Of a stretch of DNA of 64,000 bases, positions 32,514 through 40,080 are shown piece after piece. The position numbers and the translations under genes were made by a program. Positions within the stretch are counted from its first letter, which is position 1. Each line of letters begins with the position of its first letter. The stretch comes from JANMZO01 sp963763135 (GTDB taxonomy: Bacteria; Actinomycetota; Acidimicrobiia; Acidimicrobiales; JANYDT01), in contig CAVXNJ010000010.1 in the NCBI GenBank assembly GCA_963763135.1, forward strand, positions 620,001 to 684,000, given 5' to 3'. A model generated the notes under the pieces. It saw only the letters and a list, made by a program, of their open reading frames with translations. It did no database searches and was not told the DNA's origin.

Positions 32514-33095
32514 TCAGGAGATTGCGGCCAGGGCGTGTTCGGCGAGGCGTTGCATCTGACGGCCCATGCGCCTCAGGATGTCACCATCGCGGGCTGTGCG
32601 AGCCAGGACGAAGCCACCTTCAAGCGCGGCGACCACCGTGGTGGCGAGTTCGTCCGCCTGCGTTGACTCCATGCCCGCCGCACGAAACCGCTCAGAGGCC
32701 GCGCTGGACCACGCCCGGAACACGTCGTTGGCCACCACTCGAAGGTTGTCGTTGGTGTTTGCAATCTCGCGGGCGACCGTGCCGATCGGACACGGATCGA
32801 TGTAGTCCGACGCTTCGATCACGGCCGCTGCTCCGTCGAAGAAGTCGCCTATCGCCGTCGCTGGATCGGCCGACGTGTTGGCGATGAGCTCGAACAGCTC
32901 ACCGTAGGCCGCGCCGGACTCACGAAGGACCGCAGCCGTGAGCTCCTCTTTTCCGCCGGGAAAGAAGTGATAGAGCGAACCCACCGTCGCGTTCGCGCTG
33001 GCGACAACCTCCTTGAGCGACGTGCCGTGATAGCCGCTGCGGCGAAACGACTCGTTCGCAGCAGCCAGTAGCCGGGCCCTGGTGTCGTTCTCCAC
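32514..33095 (-). CDS. TetR/AcrR family transcriptional repressor
   Basis: This 193-aa protein starts at GTG 33095. The HTH spans residues 6-50: ARLLAAANESFRRSGYHGTS, LKEVVASANATVGSLYHFFP. The C-terminal domain (TAIGDFFDGAAAVIEASDY, PCPIGTVAREIANTND) matches the LmrA/YxaF-like TetR C-terminal group. Two abutting palindromes in the 67-base divergent spacer are almost certainly its operators, so it should repress itself and the membrane protein gene at 33163. The ligand is unknown. Confidence 0.9.
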   Translation of the reverse strand: MENDTRARLLAAANESFRRSGYHGTSLKEVVASANATVGSLYHFFPGGKEELTAAVLRESGAAYGELFELIANTSADPATAIGDFFDGAAAVIEASDYIDPCPIGTVAREIANTNDNLRVVANDVFRAWSSAASERFRAAGMESTQADELATTVVAALEGGFVLARTARDGDILRRMGRQMQRLAEHALAAIS

Positions 33096-33104
33096 GACTT
33101 GACT

Positions 33105-33139
33105 CTAGAACGATCGCTCTACTAGAACGGTCGTTCTAG
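33105..33139. promoter_or_regulatory. Double TetR operator
   Basis: CTAGAACGGTCGTTCTAG (33122-33139) is a perfect 18-bp palindrome. A near copy, CTAGAACGATCGCTCTA plus one base (33105-33122), abuts it and shares its first base. They lie between the tetR gene and the divergent membrane protein gene, as expected for cooperative TetR dimers. Confidence 0.8.
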
Positions 33140-33162
33140 AAGCCGAAGTGACCGGGAGCGAC

Positions 33163-33564
33163 ATGAACGACCGAAGTCTGCGTATTGCTGGTCTGGTATT
33201 TGCCGTCGGTACAGCCGTGCATATTGCTGATCACCTTCGCCGCGGTCAGACCAGCATCTCCGCCGAACTGAACGCCCTTGGCACCGTCGGCTTGATCCTG
33301 CAGGTCGTGATCCTCACGCTGATCTTCACGAGTCATCCCGTCGCACCGCGAGCGAGTCTTCTCGGCTTCGCGCTCGCGATCGGTTTCGGCGCCGCCCACT
33401 GGCTGCCCCACTGGAGCGTGTTGAGCGATCCGATCATGGACCTCAACCACCTTCGATGGTTGACGGCGTTTGCGTCGGCCGGCGAGATCATAGGTGCACT
33501 TATGGTTGCCGTCGCCGGACTCCGACTCCTTCGATCGATCCCGGCAGCGCGTCACGCGGGCTGA
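33163..33564 (+). CDS. Small membrane protein, probable TetR target
   Basis: The 133-aa protein starts at ATG 33163, with GGGAG just upstream; a GTG five codons earlier is less likely. Four hydrophobic spans can be seen: IAGLVFAVGTAVHIADHL, LGTVGLILQVVILTLIFTS, SLLGFALAIGFGAAHWLP and EIIGALMVAVAGLRLL. HIADHLRRG and HWLPHW put histidines near the membrane faces. The function is unknown. It is divergent from tetR across the double operator and so is probably induced by the TetR ligand. Its 3' end overlaps the end of the convergent GNAT gene by 13 bases. Confidence 0.7.
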   Translation: MNDRSLRIAGLVFAVGTAVHIADHLRRGQTSISAELNALGTVGLILQVVILTLIFTSHPVAPRASLLGFALAIGFGAAHWLPHWSVLSDPIMDLNHLRWLTAFASAGEIIGALMVAVAGLRLLRSIPAARHAG

Positions 33565-34133
33565 ATCAATTTCCTGACGACCCAGCGGTGCTTTCCGATC
33601 TTGCGGTCCCGCACGAAGCCCAGCCGCTCGTAGGTCGACAGCGCTCCGTTGTACAGGAAGCCGGCCGGGACCGATTCGGCATCCTCCGGATAGCCCTCGA
33701 CGACCCCGCCGCCGAGTTGAGCGATGAGGTCGACCGCCCCGGCGAGTCCGGCCGCTGCGACGCCCTGTCGCCGATGACCCTTGCCGACGAAGCAACATGC
33801 GATACGCCAGTCCGGTGTGGAGATTCGTTCCTTTTCGTACGCGGCCTTGCTCTTGATCCGCGGCAGTTCGTCGGGTGGGCCGAACTGGCACCAACCGACG
33901 CAGTCGTCGCCCTCGAACACCAGCGCCGCGTGGGCCGTCCCGGAGAACACCCGCTCCCGCTTGCGTTCACGGTTTACGCCCGGACTCGTTCTGTCGAGTC
34001 CTTCCGGATGAAACCCCATGCACCAGCAACCACCGAAGACACCGTTGTTGCAGTCGACCAGTTCAGCGAACGCCGGCCAGGTCGCCTCGGTGAGCGCCTC
34101 GACTCGGTAGGGGGAGGACGCCACGAAGCTCAC
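33552..34133 (-). CDS. GNAT family N-acetyltransferase
   Basis: This 193-aa protein starts at GTG 34133, which makes a GTGA overlap with the stop of the upstream cyclase gene; an ATG at 34151 is the alternative. GNAT motifs are VFEGDDCVGWCQFGPP (strands 2-4), the acetyl-CoA loop CCFVGKGHRRQGVAAAGL near residue 118 and the closing YERLGFVRDRKIGKHRW. A Trp/Cys-rich GGCWCMGFH stretch near residue 37 resembles proteins in the YncA-like GNAT group. The substrate is unknown. Translational coupling suggests co-expression with the cyclase. Confidence 0.85.
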   Translation of the reverse strand: MSFVASSPYRVEALTEATWPAFAELVDCNNGVFGGCWCMGFHPEGLDRTSPGVNRERKRERVFSGTAHAALVFEGDDCVGWCQFGPPDELPRIKSKAAYEKERISTPDWRIACCFVGKGHRRQGVAAAGLAGAVDLIAQLGGGVVEGYPEDAESVPAGFLYNGALSTYERLGFVRDRKIGKHRWVVRKLIQPA

Positions 34134-35242
34134 GTGGCCTTCAGGCTCCACAGCTGAACTGGGTCGGCGAAGCCCTTGAGTTGGCGGCGGCCGGCCGGTT
34201 CAAACACCATCCCCGAGGCGCTGGTTGTCACGGCCGAGTTCACGAGCAGTTCGCCCGGGACCGCAAGGTCGGCGATCCGAGACGCGAGATTGACCGTTTC
34301 GCCGTAGATGTCTCCGCCGCTCGTGATGACGAGTCCCTGCGCCACCCCGCCGCGAGCGTTGGACCCCCAACTGCCGGCCCGCTCGATCAGCTTCGATCCG
34401 ATTCGACATGCCGCGTCGCTGTCGACCGTGCTGAACATCACTTCGTCGCCGATCAGTTTTATAAGGCGACCACCGTTCTCGGCCACCAGATCAACTGCGG
34501 CCGCTTCAAATTCGACCACGAGTTCCAACAACTCCGTCGCGCTCATCGCTCCCGAGCGCGCCGTGAACCCGTTCAGATCAACAAACCCCACCGTCAGCGG
34601 CGTGGTCGAATAGTCGGCGGATCCGGAACGGGCTCGGCGGGTGTTGGCCGTGCCGCTCTCGAGATGAGCCCTGAACATCGGATCGAACAGGCCGACCGCT
34701 GACTGCACGAGTTCGATGGCCACCAAATTGGCTTTCGCCTGATCGAGTTCGGTCCCTTTTTCACTGAGTCCGGCCTCAACGTCACGCATAAACATCTCGC
34801 TGGCCGCCTCTGCGACCCGGCGCAACGAACCACCGACCACACGCACGAAATGCACGAGTTCGCCCGTGCTGAACAGCTCACGGGCCATCGCGAACAACTT
34901 GAACATCTCAACGTCACCGTCGTTGTAGACCGGCTCGTCGTCTGCCACGTCCGGAAGTCCACCGGCGCGACGGAGTTTTCGCACGAGCTCGGCGTCGAGT
35001 CCGGTCCGGGTCGCGGTCTCAGTCAGGGTGAACCGAACCCCGGGTCGCAGCCGCAGGTCGCCTACGAGAGCGTTGAGCTGTCGGGTTTCGCACGCGGCAA
35101 CCATCTGCGGGACCGTGGCACCGTGCGCTTCGATCCACGACAACAGTTCAAGACGATCGGCCGCGTCCGTGGCCGCCGGGTCGTACAACCCGTTTTCGAT
35201 CCACACCGCCACCCGAGAACGGTCGTGCTCACTGAGGTCCAT
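34130..35242 (-). CDS. Class III adenylate/guanylate cyclase with N-terminal regulatory domain
   Basis: The 370-aa protein forms a cyclic nucleotide, probably cAMP. Residues 1-190 resemble the regulatory domain of Rv1264/Rv2212-type mycobacterial cyclases, including a helix-turn-helix-like part (TLTETATRTGLDAELVRKLR) and a helical bundle (LFAMARELFSTGELVHFVRV). The catalytic domain starts near residue 210: metal Asp in GFVDLNGFTARSG, Lys and second Asp in LIKLIGDEVMFST, and the Asn/Arg pair in GETVNLASRIADLA. No membrane span is seen, so it is cytosolic. In Rv1264 the N-terminal domain senses pH; that cannot be assumed here. Confidence 0.88.
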   Translation of the reverse strand: MDLSEHDRSRVAVWIENGLYDPAATDAADRLELLSWIEAHGATVPQMVAACETRQLNALVGDLRLRPGVRFTLTETATRTGLDAELVRKLRRAGGLPDVADDEPVYNDGDVEMFKLFAMARELFSTGELVHFVRVVGGSLRRVAEAASEMFMRDVEAGLSEKGTELDQAKANLVAIELVQSAVGLFDPMFRAHLESGTANTRRARSGSADYSTTPLTVGFVDLNGFTARSGAMSATELLELVVEFEAAAVDLVAENGGRLIKLIGDEVMFSTVDSDAACRIGSKLIERAGSWGSNARGGVAQGLVITSGGDIYGETVNLASRIADLAVPGELLVNSAVTTSASGMVFEPAGRRQLKGFADPVQLWSLKAT

Positions 35243-35260
35243 GCGAGCAACGTTAGGACA

Positions 35261-36307
35261 CTAGATCGTGCCCTCTTCGACAGCTTTGACGATCCACGGA
35301 ATCACGATGTCGAGCATGTCGGACAGCGTCGTCGTAGCTTCGAATCCCAGAACGTCTTTGGCCTTGGTCGTTGACGGAACCCGCTTCTGCACGTCGTATT
35401 CGTAGGCTTCGTCGGAGATGTACGCAAAGGGCTTGGCGCCTTTGTGGATCTTGTCCCAGATCATCTCCGCGAGCTTCAAAACAGTCGTGCCTTCGGGCGT
35501 TGAGAGGTTGAAGTCCTGGTTGAGCGCGGCCTCCGACTCCATGGCCATCACAATGCCGCGCGCCAGGTCGAGCCCGTAGGTGTAGTGACGCACCTGGTTG
35601 CCTTCACCGAGGATGTGGACCGGGTCCTGACCCTTCACGATCTTCTGCACGAGGTCGGGGACGACGTGACTCATGGCCAGCTTCACGTTGCCCGACAGCA
35701 CCTCATGTTCACCGAGGGCACGCGACTCGCCTATGCCGACACAGTTGAACGGACGCACGATCGTGTACGGCAGCTTGTACTGGTCCCACGCGGCCTTGGC
35801 GAAGTACTCGACCGCGAGCTTCTGGAAGCCGTAGCTCGAAAGCGGCGGTGCGATGCGGCGCTCGTCGCCTTCCACGCTCGGCCAGTGCTCGGTCGACTCG
35901 AACACCATCGAACTCGACATGTACGTGACCTTCTTCAGCCGGCCTTTACCGCTGGCATGGGCCTTCAGGGCAGCGTCGCACGAGGCGGCCATGATGCGCT
36001 CGTTGGTGGCGAGCAAATCGTATGCGTACGCATGAAAATATGAGATCCCACCGATGAGTGCTGCGCCGGCGATGAAGTGGTCGCAGTCGCTGATGAGTTC
36101 GGTCATGAGCGGAACGTTGGTGCAGTCGCCTTCGACGAACGTGTAGTGCGGATGGTCGTCGTAGCTCTTCGTGACCTTGCCGTACTTGGAGTAGTTGTCG
36201 ATGCCGACGACGTGGTAGCCCTTGCCGAGCAGCTCCTCAACGATGTAACCGCCAATGAAACCGGCTGAGCCGGAGACGAAGACTTTCTGGGGGGAAGACG
36301 ATGACAT
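35261..36307 (-). CDS. NAD-dependent epimerase/dehydratase (extended SDR)
   Basis: The 348-aa protein opens VFVSGSAGFIGGYIVEELLG with the NAD-binding GxxGxxG. Catalytic residues are the Ser stretch TYMSSSMVFEST and SSYGFQKLAVEYF (YxxxK) near residue 167; RPFNCVGIGE and VRHYTYGLDLARGIV follow as in nucleotide-sugar epimerases. It probably makes or modifies a UDP- or GDP-sugar for a surface polysaccharide, since it follows a GT2 and a nucleotide-sugar dehydrogenase gene on the same strand. Exact sugar specificity cannot be read from the sequence. Confidence 0.88.
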   Translation of the reverse strand: MSSSSPQKVFVSGSAGFIGGYIVEELLGKGYHVVGIDNYSKYGKVTKSYDDHPHYTFVEGDCTNVPLMTELISDCDHFIAGAALIGGISYFHAYAYDLLATNERIMAASCDAALKAHASGKGRLKKVTYMSSSMVFESTEHWPSVEGDERRIAPPLSSYGFQKLAVEYFAKAAWDQYKLPYTIVRPFNCVGIGESRALGEHEVLSGNVKLAMSHVVPDLVQKIVKGQDPVHILGEGNQVRHYTYGLDLARGIVMAMESEAALNQDFNLSTPEGTTVLKLAEMIWDKIHKGAKPFAYISDEAYEYDVQKRVPSTTKAKDVLGFEATTTLSDMLDIVIPWIVKAVEEGTI

Positions 36308-36372
36308 GCGCACTTACTTTCTGTATTGAAGCGGTACTACGAAGAGGTACTGCAAGGGGTGCTGCGAAGCTG

Positions 36373-37179
36373 TTACGAGGCAGCGATCTGACTAGCGGGC
36401 TTGGTGACCTTCGGTAGTTCAAGTTTGGGGCCGTAGGCATACGCGTACCAGCGGAGATACTTCGGCAACCATTTGGCCAACTTGAAGTTCGACACGCCGA
36501 AGGCGCGATCCAGCCAGATCGTCGGAAGCTCGGCCACGGGTTGCCGGTAGCGCCGGGCTTTGGCGACAAGTTCGAGCCCCACCTCAAAGCCGGCGTCGGA
36601 CTCGATACCGACCGCCCGCACAAAATCGGCGTCGTAGGCCTTGAACGAGTTCGTCGCGTCGTTGGTGCCGACCCGGCCGAAGATCGCCAACGAGCGGCCG
36701 GCGAGACGCGAGAGCGTCGATTTGAACCACGGTCCACCGACCTGCTGCCCACCGCGCATGTAACGCGAAGCGGCAGCGACCACCACGCCGCGCTCCACAA
36801 GCTTGGTCAGTGGATCGATCTGCGCGGGATCGTCGCAGCCGTCAGCCATGGTCACCACGACGACCGGCGCCGACGCGGTGTCGATGCCAAAGCGGATCGC
36901 GCGGGCCGGTCCGCGGCCGTACGTGTTGAGCGTCGGTCGGACGCGCGGGTCGAGCTTCGCGTAACTCTCGACGAACGGTGCGGTCGTGTCATCGGGCGAG
37001 TCGTAGACCACCAGCACTTCGCAGGGCAGACGGACCGACTCGAAGATGCGGTCGAGACACTCGACGATGGTGTCGCCTTCGTTGTACACCGTGACAACGA
37101 TCGAAACCCGGGCGGCCTCGTACCCGTCTGCGTTGAGTCGGTTGGTTACCGGATCGGTCCGGCGTTGATGCATGGCCAT
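36373..37179 (-). CDS. Family 2 glycosyltransferase (DPM1/DolP-mannose synthase-like)
   Basis: This 268-aa enzyme starts at ATG 37179 (MAMHQRR); a longer frame reaches into the preceding gene. GT-A motifs are VSIVVTVYNEGDTIVECLD, VLVVYDSPDDTTAP, the DxD-like VVVVTMADGCDDP near residue 103, and LPTIWLDRAFGVSNFKLAKW near residue 225. The last part resembles polyprenyl-phosphate hexose synthases. It may supply lipid-linked sugar to GT-C enzymes such as the PIG-V-like protein at 58702; that link is inference. It sits between a nucleotide-sugar dehydrogenase and an epimerase gene. Confidence 0.88.
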   Translation of the reverse strand: MAMHQRRTDPVTNRLNADGYEAARVSIVVTVYNEGDTIVECLDRIFESVRLPCEVLVVYDSPDDTTAPFVESYAKLDPRVRPTLNTYGRGPARAIRFGIDTASAPVVVVTMADGCDDPAQIDPLTKLVERGVVVAAASRYMRGGQQVGGPWFKSTLSRLAGRSLAIFGRVGTNDATNSFKAYDADFVRAVGIESDAGFEVGLELVAKARRYRQPVAELPTIWLDRAFGVSNFKLAKWLPKYLRWYAYAYGPKLELPKVTKPASQIAAS

Positions 37180-37192
37180 GACGGTCTGCGGG

Positions 37193-38393
37193 CTAGACCC
37201 GGACTCCCCGACCCGTGATCCCCCAGATGTCAAACACCGGCTTGTCGGTGACCAGGTCCCGGTACCGCTCGTGGGGCGCGCCGATCACGAGGGCGTCGCA
37301 TCGGTTCATCACGTCGTCCTGCGGGAGCAGGTCGGTATCGGTCGTCACGTACGGGTCGGCACACAACACATCGTTGGCCTTGAACCGGAGGATTCGACGA
37401 AGTTTGTACGACAGGCTCGAGCGGGTGTCGTCTGACTCGGCCTTGAAGGCCATCCCGAGGATGCCGACAGTCTTGTCGCCCAGGCCGCCGAGACGCTCTT
37501 CCATCTTCGACACGACGTAGAGCGGAAGGCCCTCGTTCACCAACATGGCCGAGTGTCCGAGAAGGAACTTGTTGTCGTTGAACGCTGCGAGTTGCATCGT
37601 GTCTTTGAACAGACACGGACCGGCGGCGAAAGCCGGCTCGGGGAATATCGGCGGCCCGGGGATAATCGAAGGCCAGCGCGCTGCGAATGCGCTCGAAGTC
37701 GAGACCAAAGTCGTTGGCCATCATGAACAGCTGGTTCGAGGCGGCGAACTTGATGTAGCGCCAGGTGTTCGTGAACAGCTTGGCGAGTTCCGCTTCCTCA
37801 GGTTCGAGGTGCACCGTTTGCGGCGTGAGGTAGGAGAACAACTTGTCGGCCCGGGCGAGCACCGCGTCGGTGCGTCCCGACACGATCTGGGGAAGGGTGA
37901 AGAGTTCGGTCATCGCCTTGCCTTCGGCAATGCGTTCCGGACAGAACGCCACATCGATCGAGATGTTCGCCGCAACCAGGTCCCGTTCGACCAGGGCCGT
38001 CACCCCCGGAAACACCGTGGACCGGAGCACGAGAAGCTGACCTTCGCGCAGATGCGGAATCAGCGCCTTGACGGCGTTGGGCACGGCCCGAGCATCCGGG
38101 TTCAGGTGCTCGTCAACCGGAGTGCCGATAACCACGACGACATGTTCCGCGGTGGCAATGAGTGCGGCGTCGCTCGATGCCAGCAGCTTTCCGTTGGCAA
38201 TCACCCGGGCGAGCACCTCGTCGGCGTTCGGCTCATCGAATGGCAGTTCCGCGGCGTTGACCTTCGCTACGGCCGCGTCGTTGATGTCGTACACAACGGT
38301 TTTGAGTCCCCGATCGGCGAACGCGATACCGAGCGGGAGGCCAACGTGACCACATCCGCCCACAACGACAACATCGAGGGTGAAACCGGGCAT
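37193..38393 (-). CDS. UDP-glucose/GDP-mannose dehydrogenase family protein with +1 frameshift
   Basis: From ATG 38393 the frame encodes the NAD domain (DVVVVGGCGHVGLPLGIAFA), VVVVIGTPVDEHLNPD, LRSTVFPGVT and the central EEAELAKLFTNTWRYIKFA as in nucleotide-sugar dehydrogenases. After AADIPRAGF it runs into non-family text. The family sequence resumes one base later with AAGPCLFKDTMQLAAFNDN, which carries the active-site Cys, and continues to GITGRGVRV with a stop at 37193. The single base to be skipped is at 37628 (context GGCTTT-C-GCC). It is either a sequencing error, a recent mutation or recoding. The intact enzyme would be 399 aa and make a uronic acid. Confidence 0.85.
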
Positions 38394-38450
38394 TTGATTA
38401 GGCTACCGGCCCGGCGCTCCTTCCACGGGGAACTGCCCGGCCCGCGGCGT

Positions 38451-39368
38451 CTACGCGACCGACGACCGTTGTGCGTAGGCCGCTCTCACCACGATGTCGC
38501 GGAAGACATCGGGATCGGTGAGTGGCCACGAGTGGTTGCCCGAAACGGTGATTCCAGCGACCCCGGCCGTTCGGCACAGAACGTCAAAACTCGATGCCGG
38601 GATGATCCCGTCGTTCTCGGAGTGCACGATCGTGATCGGAATATGGCGCCGTTTCACGTCGGCCAGCGCTTCAAGCAGATCCGCGGTGCGGGCAATCTTG
38701 CCGACGCGGGCCACCCCGAACGGGTTGCGAAGAACGTTGGGGACGAGGTCTTCCAGCACGCTCGGCATGGCCGAGCCGGCATGACCGAGGAGCGACACCA
38801 CGTCGGAGGGAATATGGAGCCCCCAGCTCCACATTGGACGATCGGCCATCGGCTCGTTGCCTTCCCGACCGTTGCGCCACGGCGCTCCGACCGAGTTGAG
38901 GAGCACGAGCGACCGAACCAGACCGGGTTGCAGCTGAGTGGTCTGGATGGACACACCACCGCCGAAGGAGTGACCGACCAGCACGGCGCGGCGAATCTTC
39001 AGTGCTTGCGCGAAGCGGGTGACCCAGCCGGCGTAGCCCTCGAAGTTCCGTTCTTCCGGCCGGAGGTCGGGCGTGCCACCGAAACCCGGAAGCGCCGGCG
39101 CGACAACACTGAATCCGGCCTGCGCGAGGCGCCGTAGGCCGCGTCGGTACGCGTTGTGACCGAGTCCCCAGCCATGGAGAAGGATGATCGTCTGACCTTG
39201 GCCACCGGCCGTGTATCGAACCCGGTGACCATCGACGATGGTCGTGAGGATGCGAACGTCGGCTGGGCGATGTCGATCGAAGGTGACGCCCCGTGCTGCA
39301 TCTGGCGACAATGTCGGCGCTGGTGCTGGCGGTGGATTGGGCGACGGATACGAACGCGGACCGGACAT
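38451..39368 (-). CDS. Alpha/beta hydrolase
   Basis: This 305-aa hydrolase starts at ATG 39368. After a Pro-rich leader of about 30 residues come YTAGGQGQTIILLHGWGLGH (oxyanion HGWG), the nucleophile elbow VLVGHSFGGG near residue 132, the acid in IVHSENDGIIPASS and the His in VSGNHSWPL near residue 281. The triad is complete. The fold group includes esterases, haloperoxidases and C-C hydrolases; the substrate is unknown. No signal peptide is evident. The closest neighbour on the same strand is the WhiB gene, 129 bases upstream. Confidence 0.88.
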   Translation of the reverse strand: MSGPRSYPSPNPPPAPAPTLSPDAARGVTFDRHRPADVRILTTIVDGHRVRYTAGGQGQTIILLHGWGLGHNAYRRGLRRLAQAGFSVVAPALPGFGGTPDLRPEERNFEGYAGWVTRFAQALKIRRAVLVGHSFGGGVSIQTTQLQPGLVRSLVLLNSVGAPWRNGREGNEPMADRPMWSWGLHIPSDVVSLLGHAGSAMPSVLEDLVPNVLRNPFGVARVGKIARTADLLEALADVKRRHIPITIVHSENDGIIPASSFDVLCRTAGVAGITVSGNHSWPLTDPDVFRDIVVRAAYAQRSSVA

Positions 39369-39497
39369 GATGTGTTGCGAAGGTGACACAGCACATCGCA
39401 GCGATCGACGATCAGGGATCGTGCGAACGAAGAATGCGTGTATTCCGACAGGCTGGACCCGAGGTGGGTTCAGCTGGCCAAAGCCTGCCGATTGCGA

Positions 39498-39758
39498 TTA
39501 GACAGCCGCGCGTGCGCTCAAATGGCGACGCTCTACTTCGTTCAGTCCACCCCAGATTCCGTGGGACTCACGGATCCGGACTGCGTAATCAAGACACGCA
39601 GTGCGAACAGAACAACCGGCGCAGATTCGTTTGGCGTTTGCCTCTCGGTCTTCCTTCTCATCCTTTCGTTCAAACGTCGATGGTGGAAAAAACATGGCAG
39701 ATTGCGGGCCCCTGCATGCGGCCTTCTTCTGCCATAGCTCTTCAGCCAGTACTCCCAT
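39498..39758 (-). CDS. WhiB family iron-sulfur transcriptional regulator
   Basis: This 86-aa protein starts at ATG 39758 behind GGAGG. Four cysteine ligands of the [4Fe-4S] cluster are seen: WQKKAACRG, then AKRICAGCSVRTACLDYA (C-x2-C-x5-C). The turn motif GIWGGLNEVERR follows, with a short basic end. WhiB proteins bind the primary sigma factor and control redox, development or drug response. The neighbourhood, with NfeD and two ArsA-like ATPases on one side, recalls whiB4 (Rv3681c) beside Rv3679-Rv3680 in M. tuberculosis, so a WhiB4-like role is plausible. Confidence 0.93.
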   Translation of the reverse strand: MGVLAEELWQKKAACRGPQSAMFFPPSTFERKDEKEDREANAKRICAGCSVRTACLDYAVRIRESHGIWGGLNEVERRHLSARAAV

Positions 39759-40080
39759 AATGAGCCTCCCCCCGAAGGTGTATGGCTCGAACCCTAAGCT
39801 ACCTGTGACCGACGACACAAGAGTGGAATCCAAAAAACTTTGGGAAATCCACCGCATGGGCTTGTTTATCAACTATCGGCATGAACTCGCCGAAGTTGCG
39901 ACGAGGTGCCGCAGTGACGGCGCGATCCGGTCCTACGACCATTCCCAACAACACGGTCGGCGATACCCAACCCCGGGCAAAATCCGTCGACGACGGTGTG
40001 AAAACGTCAAGTTGGGTACCTCTACGGCCGAGTTGGGAACCCAAGCGGCCTCAGTTGCGAACGACCGAAAGCGCAGCGGA
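39759..40080. other. Intergenic region upstream of whiB
   Basis: This 322-base spacer holds the whiB leader and presumably its promoter, but no gene that I can support. It contains short inverted repeats of the GTTGGGTACC/ACCCAAC type (near 39965 and 40012-40040), similar to those at 61550-61700. Confidence 0.5.

Noticed and set aside
37545..39137. 530-aa plus-strand frame opposite the dehydrogenase and hydrolase genes
   Set aside because: Antisense shadow with high His/Arg content; both opposite-strand genes have full motifs.
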